This document shows positions 24,387 to 32,427 of a stretch of DNA of 62,153 nucleotides, piece by piece. This DNA comes from an uncultured Pedosphaera sp. Lineage in GTDB: Bacteria; Verrucomicrobiota; Verrucomicrobiia; Limisphaerales; Pedosphaeraceae. Positions within the stretch are counted from its first letter, which is position 1. Every line of letters begins with the position of its first letter. Both the position numbers and the translations under genes were made by a program. Location: positions 1 through 62,153 of the forward strand of contig CAIXFN010000058.1 of assembly GCA_903918755.1 (NCBI GenBank). The letters run 5' to 3'. Under the pieces are notes generated by a model, which saw only the letters and a program-made list of their open reading frames with translations, ran no database searches and was not told the origin of the DNA.

Positions 24387-26651
24387 TCAGGACATGTTCA
24401 CGGGATCAATGTCAATCGCCAGCGTGACATCGTCCGGCAGGGTCAGAGTGGAAACCAATCGGGCCAGCCGTTGGCTCACCACGGACATCTGCCGTGCGCG
24501 CAGCATCAACTGGTAGCGAAAATAGGTTTCCGCGCGGGCCAGCGGGGCCGCCCCAGGCCCGGCCAGGACCAAGTCCTTGATGTCCCCCAGTGCCCGCTCG
24601 AGTTCCTTGCGCAGATAATCCGCCGAGAGACTGACCTTCTCCTCATTGCGCCCCTTCAACGTCAGCAGGGCGGCGCGACTGAACGGGGGATATTTCAACT
24701 GCTCGCGGAATTCCAATTCCTGCTCGTAAAAGCCACCAAAATCATGGCGCCGCGCAAACTGGATGGCCGGGTGGAAGGGCGTGAAAGCCTGCACAAAAAC
24801 TTCCCCTTCAATGTCCCCCCGCCCGGCCCGCCCGGCCACCTGCGTGAGCAACTGAAACGTCCGCTCCGCCGCGCGGAAATCCGGCATGTGCAACGCCAGA
24901 TCGGCGTAAATGATCCCCACCAAGGTGACATTCGGAAAATGCAGCCCTTTGGCAATCATTTGGGTGCCCACCAGAATGTCGATTTTACCCACGCGAAAAT
25001 CCCCCAGAATGCGGCGAAAATCATCCTTCCGCTTCAGCGCATCCGAATCCATCCGGCGGATTCGGGCGTCAGGGAAAAGTTTGATCAGCGTGTCCTCGAC
25101 GCGTTCCGTTCCGATCCCGGCAAACCGGATCTGGGGATTGCCGCACTCCGGCTTCGGACACACCCCCGGAACGGGGGCGCAATAACCGCAGACGTGGCAA
25201 GCCAGCTTTTGATCCCGCCGGTGATAGGTCAGGGAAACACTGCAATTCGGGCATTCCGCCACGTAGCCGCACACCGGGCATTGCAGGGAAGTTGAATAAC
25301 CGCGCCGGTTCAGGAAAAGGATGGTTTGCTCCTTCCGTTCGAGGCGCTGTTGCATGGCCTCTTTCAGTTGGGGGGAGAAAATGGGAATCCCTTTTCCTCC
25401 GCGCACCGTCTGGCGCATGTCCACAATGCGCACGTGGGGCATCTTCTGGTCATCCACCCGTTCCGGCATCTCCAGCAGTTGATATTTGCCCCGCCGGCAG
25501 TTGTAAAAACTCTCCAGGGAAGGCGTGGCGGAACCCAGCACCACGGTGGCGCCTTCCATCCGACCGCGCACCACCGCCACATCCCGCGCATGATAACGCG
25601 GGGCCTCCTCCTGCTTGTAGGTGTGCTCGTGCTCCTCGTCCACGATGATGAGTCCCAAGGGCTCCACGGGCGCAAAGATGGCCGAGCGCGCCCCAATGAC
25701 AATCCGCGCCCGGCCCTGCCGGATTTTGTGCCACTCATCATGGCGCTCGCCCGCGGAAAGATGACTGTGCAACACCGCCACGAGCGTTTGCAGTGGTCCG
25801 GAACTAAACCGGGCTTTGAAACGTTCCACGGTTTGGGGCGTTAACGAAATCTCCGGCACCAACACAATCCCCCCTTTGCCTTGGGCGAGGGTATGCGCGA
25901 GGGCCTGCAAATAAACCTCGGTCTTCCCGCTGCCGGTCACGCCGTGGAGGAGAAAAACCCGGCTCACTCCGGCTTCCGCGGGGGCTCCCGGTTCGCGCGC
26001 CGCCGCCTCTGCCACCTCCGCTTCCAGCGCCGCCTTGATGCGGTCCAAAGCCTTGGCTTGCTGGGGATTCATCACCAGCGGTTGGGTCGGCAGGATCTGC
26101 TCGCGCGAATAAGGATCGCGCTCGGAAATCTCGTTGGCGATCACGACCAAGCCCTTGTCTTCCAAATGCCGCACGGTGGCGCTGGTCGTCGCCGCCAGCT
26201 CGAGCAACTCCTGCAGCGGCAGTTCCCGCCGTTCTTCGATGATCTGCCAGACTTCCTGTTGTCGTTTGGGCAGTTTGGGAATTTCTCCCGTCACCGCCAC
26301 GGCGCGCACATAAAGCCGTTCCCGCCAACCAGCCTCCTCCTTGCGCACGGCCTCGGGCAGCACGCTCTTGAGCGCGGTCTCGGGCGCACAACAGTAATAC
26401 TCTCCAATCCAGCGCGCCAGTCGCAACACTTTGGGGGTGATGAGGGATTGTTCGCCGATGACCTTGCAGATCGCTTTTAAATTGGGATGGTCGGATTCCT
26501 CGGCGACCGCGGTCACGCAGCCCAGCACCTTGCGGGCGCCAAACGGCACTTGCACCCGGGTCCCCACCTCGACCCGTCCCGCCAGCTCCGGCGGAATGAA
26601 ATAATCAAATTCCCGACGGAGCGCGATCTCCAGAGTGACACGCGCAATCAT
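24387..26651 (-). CDS. priA: Primosomal replication helicase PriA
   Basis: This 754-residue protein restarts stalled replication forks. It has the N-terminal 3'-DNA-binding domain (VTLEIALRREFDYFIPPEL), Walker A GVTGSGKTEVYLQAL, a DEEH box, the zinc-binding cysteines (CPVCGYVAECPNC, CHVCGYCAPVPGVC) and a helicase C domain (LVGTQMIAKGLHFPNVTLVG). The ATG at 26651 is chosen because PriA homology begins there; the longer frame to 26813 overlaps the upstream hydrolase gene. Confidence 0.95.
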   Translation of the reverse strand: MIARVTLEIALRREFDYFIPPELAGRVEVGTRVQVPFGARKVLGCVTAVAEESDHPNLKAICKVIGEQSLITPKVLRLARWIGEYYCCAPETALKSVLPEAVRKEEAGWRERLYVRAVAVTGEIPKLPKRQQEVWQIIEERRELPLQELLELAATTSATVRHLEDKGLVVIANEISERDPYSREQILPTQPLVMNPQQAKALDRIKAALEAEVAEAAAREPGAPAEAGVSRVFLLHGVTGSGKTEVYLQALAHTLAQGKGGIVLVPEISLTPQTVERFKARFSSGPLQTLVAVLHSHLSAGERHDEWHKIRQGRARIVIGARSAIFAPVEPLGLIIVDEEHEHTYKQEEAPRYHARDVAVVRGRMEGATVVLGSATPSLESFYNCRRGKYQLLEMPERVDDQKMPHVRIVDMRQTVRGGKGIPIFSPQLKEAMQQRLERKEQTILFLNRRGYSTSLQCPVCGYVAECPNCSVSLTYHRRDQKLACHVCGYCAPVPGVCPKPECGNPQIRFAGIGTERVEDTLIKLFPDARIRRMDSDALKRKDDFRRILGDFRVGKIDILVGTQMIAKGLHFPNVTLVGIIYADLALHMPDFRAAERTFQLLTQVAGRAGRGDIEGEVFVQAFTPFHPAIQFARRHDFGGFYEQELEFREQLKYPPFSRAALLTLKGRNEEKVSLSADYLRKELERALGDIKDLVLAGPGAAPLARAETYFRYQLMLRARQMSVVSQRLARLVSTLTLPDDVTLAIDIDPVNMS

Positions 26652-26721
26652 CCCTGAAATTAAGGTCCAAGCGGCAAATGTAAATCCGCAAAGCGGCCCC
26701 GCTGCGAGCCGGCCAACCCGG

Positions 26722-27636
26722 CTATTTGACGGTCGGTGGGGTGGTAATTTGCCGCAGTTGGCTGGTCTGTAGAAACTCTGCAAACGCCCGGTGCTTGACC
26801 GGAACCTCGTCATGCTCCAGCGGCGTGTGAATAAATATCAACCGGTTCGCCCGCAAATCCGCCTTCCGCAGGTCCGCCTCCTCCCGGGCCAAAAACGGCG
26901 TTCCCGCCCGACGCAACTCCGCCTCCAATTGCTCCGTTTCCACTTTGGTCCCGCCGTGGTCTGTAAAAATATCGATGAAACGAGCCCGGGCATCCGACTC
27001 GAACCACGCCTGAAATTTCGGGGTCCGACCGTAGAGGGCATCGTACAGCCAGACCTCGTGGATATGCTGGGTCAGCCCGCCCACCGCCAGGATCGAGGAA
27101 ATCACGGCGTAGCCCCCACTGTGACCAGCCAGCGCGATCTCCCCGATCTCCCCGCTGCCCAACAAGTGCTGCTCCCGCAGGGAGGCCAGAATCTCCTGCA
27201 TGAAACGTTGAAATCCGCCCGCATCCTCCAGCTTGCCGCCAAACGAATCCGGGGCGTCATAGGGGCCTTGCGGGACGATCAGGATGGCGTTGCGTCCGCC
27301 CGCCACAAATTGTGGCAACAAGTCATAATGCTCCAGCACGCGTGCCACATGATTGTGCCAGCCGTGGAAGTGCACCACGAAGTCGGTGGGCCCATTCGTC
27401 GAAAAGCCAGCCGGAAGGAAAACGGCCACGGTGTTATCCCGGTAATGGACGGCCGCGTCGAAAAGTTTGCCATCGTAGCTGTGCCCCTCTGCCCGCGCGG
27501 GATGGGGAAACGGCGCCGTTGCCAGCTGCAGCCATAAAAGGTTGCCGGCGGCGGCCTCATTGGTCGCCGCCCCGGATTCGGGAACGGATAGCAGCAAACT
27601 CAGGAGCAACAGCCAGCCGGGCAACTTTTCCATCAT
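26722..27636 (-). CDS. Exported alpha/beta hydrolase
   Basis: This 304-residue protein has an N-terminal signal peptide (GWLLLLSLLLSVPESGAA). Its alpha/beta-hydrolase core shows VVHFHGWHNH near the oxyanion strand and the nucleophile elbow GHSGG. Family resemblance is to poly(hydroxyalkanoate)-depolymerase or esterase-like secreted hydrolases, but the substrate cannot be told. Two adjacent Met codons at the start are equivalent. It lies 70 bp upstream of priA on the same strand. Confidence 0.8.
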   Translation of the reverse strand: MMEKLPGWLLLLSLLLSVPESGAATNEAAAGNLLWLQLATAPFPHPARAEGHSYDGKLFDAAVHYRDNTVAVFLPAGFSTNGPTDFVVHFHGWHNHVARVLEHYDLLPQFVAGGRNAILIVPQGPYDAPDSFGGKLEDAGGFQRFMQEILASLREQHLLGSGEIGEIALAGHSGGYAVISSILAVGGLTQHIHEVWLYDALYGRTPKFQAWFESDARARFIDIFTDHGGTKVETEQLEAELRRAGTPFLAREEADLRKADLRANRLIFIHTPLEHDEVPVKHRAFAEFLQTSQLRQITTPPTVK

Positions 27637-27714
27637 GGTTTCAGAGCTTGGACCACCGTGGCCCGGAGGAAAAGTGAATTTTGCCGTCCCCCAGGGGCCC
27701 GCGACCGCCGCAAC

Positions 27715-28647
27715 TTATTGGAAGGCGCTAATCACGGGTTGCCCGTCCCAATCAGCGGGGCGGGGCAAATCCAACAGCCATAAAACCGTGGCCGCGGTGT
27801 CATAAGTAGTCACCGGGGCGGTGATAGTAAATCCTTGTTTCACTCCCTTACCCCAGGCAATCCAGGGAATAATCATGTCCTCCGGAATATCCAGCCCGTG
27901 CGTTTTGCGATGGCCACCGTGATCCGCCGACACAAGCACCACGGTGTCGCCCGCCATCCCTGCCTCCCGGATGGCCTGGAGGATAATCCCCAAAGCCGCA
28001 TCCAAGTCCGCAAACGCCTTTTGCTGCTCCGGGGACCCCCAACCGAAAAGATGGCCCACGTCATCGGGGTCCGTAAAATGGATGAAGCAAAGCACGGGTT
28101 TCTTTTCCTTGAGGTATGCCGCCGCGTGCGGGGCCAGGAATTTGGCGAGCACGGTCGGTTCATCATCCTTGGCCGGGGAATCCCCCACCGTCTTGGTGAC
28201 AATCGCCGAATTGGTCGCCGGGAAAACAAAATCATCCACGGTTCCCGGCTGCACCAGATGGCGGAACTTCTCCTTGCCCACGAACATGGCGGTCGAAAAA
28301 CCGGCGGCTTTGGCCAAGGCGAAAACCGTCGGAACCGTTACCACGCCCCGCTCGGGTTGCCAGGAATTCCAGGAAACGTGGTGCTTCGCAGGCCCGACCC
28401 CGGTGAGCATGGAAGTGTGGGATGGCAGCGTCTTGCTGGGAAAAATAGTGCGGGCCTCCCACGTGTGCGCCCCTTCCGCCAGGACGGCCTGCAAATTGGG
28501 CATTTTGCTCTCCTGGATCACGGCGGGCTTGCCCCCGTCCAGGCTGATTACCACGACATGATTTACCCGCGGGGCGGCGGCAGCGGTCAGGGTTACCCAG
28601 CCGATGAGGGCGGGCAGCAGGAGGCGAACTACATAGCGATACATCAT
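27715..28647 (-). CDS. Exported type I phosphodiesterase/nucleotide pyrophosphatase
   Basis: The 310-residue protein carries a signal peptide (MYRYVVRLLLPALIGWVTLT). It shows the alkaline-phosphatase-superfamily NPP motifs: metal ligand in VISLDGGK, nucleophilic Thr in FPSKTLPSHTSML, FTDPDDVGH and SADHGGHRKTHG. It probably hydrolyses phosphodiester or nucleotide bonds in the periplasm. The start is one of two adjacent ATGs at 28647/28644, directly before the signal peptide. The gene follows the kinase-WD40 gene with a gap of about 125 bp. Confidence 0.85.
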   Translation of the reverse strand: MMYRYVVRLLLPALIGWVTLTAAAAPRVNHVVVISLDGGKPAVIQESKMPNLQAVLAEGAHTWEARTIFPSKTLPSHTSMLTGVGPAKHHVSWNSWQPERGVVTVPTVFALAKAAGFSTAMFVGKEKFRHLVQPGTVDDFVFPATNSAIVTKTVGDSPAKDDEPTVLAKFLAPHAAAYLKEKKPVLCFIHFTDPDDVGHLFGWGSPEQQKAFADLDAALGIILQAIREAGMAGDTVVLVSADHGGHRKTHGLDIPEDMIIPWIAWGKGVKQGFTITAPVTTYDTAATVLWLLDLPRPADWDGQPVISAFQ

Positions 28648-28772
28648 CGCGGCAAGAATCGGCTCAAATAGCCCGCCCGACAAGCTTCCTGAGGTTACGA
28701 AAGTGCAACAATTTTCGCCCGCTGCCTGCACTAGTCTGGCACCTTCGCACTTACCGACCGGTCCGCCCAGCC

Positions 28773-31700
28773 TCACGGAGCGGAACTGGCAGGCGCCGCT
28801 TTCGCCGCTTCGGCCGCCTTGATCTCTGCCGCGCGACGGGCCCGTTGCACCGCCGCCGCAATCATCGGGTCATCCGGTCCCTTGGCGCGCAGGCCTTCCA
28901 AGACTGGCAGGTCCAAATTGTCAAACACCATGGGATCATCCGGCCGACTCTGGTGAAGATGCCAAACGTGAAAAGTGACTGCCGCGGCATCCGCTTCCTT
29001 CCGCGCCTGTGCGATCACCATCCGATCCCATTCCTCCACCGCTTCGGGAGTAACCCGGAACTGCTCGGGATAGGCGGACCGAAGGCGCTGCCACACCTCA
29101 GCCAGGGAATTGGTCCGCACGGTATTCATCTCCAAGCCCTCGGGCGCGATGGCATCGCCGGATAACAATCGAGCCAAATCCATCAGGTCAACCACGGGCC
29201 GATTTTCTTCCGGCAGGGTCCAGACCGTCGTCTCGCCACCGGCGGCGCCAATGGTTACAATTTTCTTCGTGCCGGGAACAAAACTTGCCCGGACGATGCG
29301 ATGAATATGCCGGAGGGGCGGAGTCAGGGGGTCGCCGGAATCTGCCGCCCAAAGCCGGGCCGAGTAATCATTGCCGGCGGTCAGCACCATCCGTGCCGGG
29401 GCATCAAAGATGGCGGTCTTGACTTGATCCCGATGTTTCAGTGCCCGGCCCAGCACTTTGAAATCTCGCAAATCCCAAATCTTGGCGACCCGATCCTCCC
29501 CGGCGGTGACCACCCGCGTGCCGTCGGAACTGAGGTCCGAGAAAATGACACCGTCATCATGAAACATACGGGGTCCGACGGGCGCCCCGGTGGCCACATC
29601 CCACATTTGGGCATAGCACTTGGTCGCGGCTTCGTCGTAACAACAGGTGATTACCCGGCGGTCATCCCGGCTGAAAGTGGCGAATGCGGTTAACACCATT
29701 ACCCCGGCGACATTTTGAATGAGAGGCGGGCAGACGGCCCGGCCAGTGCCGGTTTCCCAAATCCGCACCTCGTTTTGGTCGGCGGTAATCAATTTGCTGC
29801 CATCGAAACTGAAGGTGGTGATCGCGGTATCAGTCGAATGCGGCAAGTCCAGCATTTCCCGCCCGCTAGCCACTTCCCAGAGGCGCACATGATCATGGGC
29901 CACGGTCGCCAGCAAGCGGCCATCGTCGCTGACTTCCGCCCGGAGCACCGGTTCCGTCGGACGGATGCCAGACCCGATTGCTTGACCGGATTTCACCTCC
30001 CACACCTGGAGATTGGTCCGTTGCTCGGACCTGATCCCCTCATCCAAACAAGTGCCCAGGACAAAGTCACCCGACCGGTTAAATTTGGCATTCTGAATTC
30101 CTACCGCCCGCCACTGCGAAACGGGCTGATCAGCGATGGCGTCAAAGACCTGGATGGTCTGGTTGGTAAGAATGAGATAACGAAGCGCGTCCGGCGCCTG
30201 GATCCGGGCCAGGGGCCGGGCGGCCAGCCGACCGCCAGCCAGGTCCCAATGCCGGACCGTTCCATCCCAACAACTCGTAAACAAACCATGGCCATCCGGA
30301 CTGAATACGGCGCAGAATACTGCCGAGTTGTGATTCAGCACCGGTACCAACTCCCAGGGTTCAAAAGTATGGGCCGACCAGAGGCGAACCGTACGATCCC
30401 AACTTCCCGTCACAATCATCCGCCCATCCGGACTGAATTCGGCCCAATTAATCCCCTCCTCGTGGCTCAACCCAGAGGACAACCTGATTCCGTTCGTGGC
30501 ATTCCAGACCCAGGCCTTCTTGTCAAAACCGCACGTCACCAACAGCTGGTCATCGGGGCTGAAGGCGGCGTGAGTAATCCAACTAATACCGGGAAGAATC
30601 AACAAATTAGTTCCGTTATGGGCATCCCATACCCGGGCGGTACCATCCTGGCTGGCCGTGACAATCAACTTGCCGTCGTGGCTGAAGTCGCTAAAGAGAA
30701 CCGGACCGGCGTGATCCAGGACAAATTCGGTGCGTTTTTGTGCCAGATTCCAAACACTGGCGTTGTTGCTATCGCAGGAAATAACCACCCGCCGGCTGTC
30801 GGGGCTGAACCGGACGCTATGGACCGTGTTCAAGGAATACGGCAGCAGGGCCCGCACCCGGCGGGTTTTAACCTCCCAAATCGTCACCGCGTTCGTCCCG
30901 AACTTTTTCCCAACGGTAGTCGCGGCCAACTCGCCATCGGGACTGAATGCTCCGGCGGGACAGAAGCCCTGCGCGGCAAATTCCGGACCGACCTGAATTC
31001 CGGCGCTCAGGGAATGGCAGGTGGCGTCCTCTCCTTCCGGCAGCGCGAGCAGCCTCGTTCCATCCGGGCTGATGGCCAGTTGGTCAACGGGGCCCCGCTC
31101 CTGCCAGAATTCGATCAACTTGGGACACTGCTCCAAAACCGCGCCGACCCGCAACCGGTCCAACTCGGCGCGCTTCCCATCCCGTTCGTCCGTCCGCAGG
31201 GCTTCCGTAAAGTAGGTCAGCGCGCCCGGATTATCGCCCGCTGCCATCGCGGCATTACCGTAGGCAACATTGGCGCCCACATGGCGTTGCCGCTCCTCGC
31301 CGCGCCGGCGGATTTCGTTGTAGATCGGATAAAGCACCGCCGCCAGCACGAAGGTCAATGCCCCGGCGAAGATCGCCAACTTCTTAAGCCGGCCCAAGTT
31401 CCGCTCCAGAGAAAGCAGGCGCTTGACCGATTTTCCGTTCGCCAGCACCAGGAGGTGGGCATGCATCTCCCAGGCGGTTTGATAACGATTGAAGGGATCG
31501 CGGGCACACGCCTGGAGCGTCACCTCGTTCAGTTCGAGCAACCGCTCCACTTCTGTTTCGGCATCGTAGGCGGTGGGCAACTCGGGAAACGCCAGCCGAT
31601 CATTCCCCGTGCTGGCTTCATACAGCACTTTGCCCAGGGCATAGACATCCGCCTGCGGTTTCCCGGGCCCCTCCGGCGGCACGTAACCTTCCGTGCCGAC

Positions 31701-32309
31701 AAAGGAAAGATTATCACCTACGGTCGTCACCAAGCCGATATCAGCCAGCTTGGGCACCCCATTCACAAAAATGATATTGGACGGCTTGATGTCCCGATGC
31801 ACCAGTTTGTGCCGGTGCAGTTCCGCCAGCGCGAGGCTGAGCGCCAATCCCAAGCGCAGGCATTCCGCCAGGGGCAGGGGTTTGCCGGCCGGCAACACAT
31901 CCCGCAGCGTTTTGGCAGCATAGATCGCCGGCTGGATGGTCTGGCCGGAAGTTTGATCATCCCCCAGCTCCATCACATAATAAAAGTAACCTCCCGGCTC
32001 ATTGATCCCGACCTGCAGCACATCCACAAAACCCTCATGCGAACGGGAAATCGGTTCAAACTGACGGATACCCGATAACTCGCGCAGGTAGGGAACGTCA
32101 TCCTGGAAATTCGCCCGGTAAACGATCTTTACCGCGCGATACTGCCCCATGGAATTGCGGGCCAACCAAACGCGGCCGTAACTGCCTTTGCCGATGCATC
32201 GCAGGAGCTCGTGATCGGGAATGGGAACTGGCTGGGCATCGTCGGGTGAGGCGCCCCGGTTACCCGGTGGCGAATCGCCGGGATTTCCACGATTGGTTGG
32301 CGTACTCAT
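28773..32309 (-). CDS. Ser/Thr protein kinase with C-terminal WD40 propeller
   Basis: This 1178-residue protein has an N-terminal kinase domain with GKGSYG at 40-45, catalytic Lys61, HRDIKPSN from 171 and ADIG at 189-192, where DIG replaces the usual DFG. A single transmembrane helix spans about 311-329. Residues about 400-1080 contain many WD40 repeats (SPDGTRLLAL, SHDGKLIVTASQDGTARVWD, SPDGRMIVTGSWDRTVRLW), and the tail is Ala-rich. The propeller would lie on the far side of the membrane from the kinase and may sense a ligand. Upstream on the same strand lie a glycosyltransferase, two small ORFs and an ECF sigma factor. Confidence 0.93.
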   Translation of the reverse strand: MSTPTNRGNPGDSPPGNRGASPDDAQPVPIPDHELLRCIGKGSYGRVWLARNSMGQYRAVKIVYRANFQDDVPYLRELSGIRQFEPISRSHEGFVDVLQVGINEPGGYFYYVMELGDDQTSGQTIQPAIYAAKTLRDVLPAGKPLPLAECLRLGLALSLALAELHRHKLVHRDIKPSNIIFVNGVPKLADIGLVTTVGDNLSFVGTEGYVPPEGPGKPQADVYALGKVLYEASTGNDRLAFPELPTAYDAETEVERLLELNEVTLQACARDPFNRYQTAWEMHAHLLVLANGKSVKRLLSLERNLGRLKKLAIFAGALTFVLAAVLYPIYNEIRRRGEERQRHVGANVAYGNAAMAAGDNPGALTYFTEALRTDERDGKRAELDRLRVGAVLEQCPKLIEFWQERGPVDQLAISPDGTRLLALPEGEDATCHSLSAGIQVGPEFAAQGFCPAGAFSPDGELAATTVGKKFGTNAVTIWEVKTRRVRALLPYSLNTVHSVRFSPDSRRVVISCDSNNASVWNLAQKRTEFVLDHAGPVLFSDFSHDGKLIVTASQDGTARVWDAHNGTNLLILPGISWITHAAFSPDDQLLVTCGFDKKAWVWNATNGIRLSSGLSHEEGINWAEFSPDGRMIVTGSWDRTVRLWSAHTFEPWELVPVLNHNSAVFCAVFSPDGHGLFTSCWDGTVRHWDLAGGRLAARPLARIQAPDALRYLILTNQTIQVFDAIADQPVSQWRAVGIQNAKFNRSGDFVLGTCLDEGIRSEQRTNLQVWEVKSGQAIGSGIRPTEPVLRAEVSDDGRLLATVAHDHVRLWEVASGREMLDLPHSTDTAITTFSFDGSKLITADQNEVRIWETGTGRAVCPPLIQNVAGVMVLTAFATFSRDDRRVITCCYDEAATKCYAQMWDVATGAPVGPRMFHDDGVIFSDLSSDGTRVVTAGEDRVAKIWDLRDFKVLGRALKHRDQVKTAIFDAPARMVLTAGNDYSARLWAADSGDPLTPPLRHIHRIVRASFVPGTKKIVTIGAAGGETTVWTLPEENRPVVDLMDLARLLSGDAIAPEGLEMNTVRTNSLAEVWQRLRSAYPEQFRVTPEAVEEWDRMVIAQARKEADAAAVTFHVWHLHQSRPDDPMVFDNLDLPVLEGLRAKGPDDPMIAAAVQRARRAAEIKAAEAAKAAPASSAP

Positions 32310-32427
32310 GCGAGTGAATTACGTCCCATGGTAACCTGTAGCCTTTTGGGATCCGGCTTTCGATGACTCCCATGGTATTCGTCTGGAGCTTAACAACCTG
32401 ACCTAACCACGCAAGCCTTTCTCCGAC

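Noticed and set aside
26652-26813. Longer start for PriA
   Set aside because: The extension overlaps the hydrolase gene and lacks homology-like sequence.
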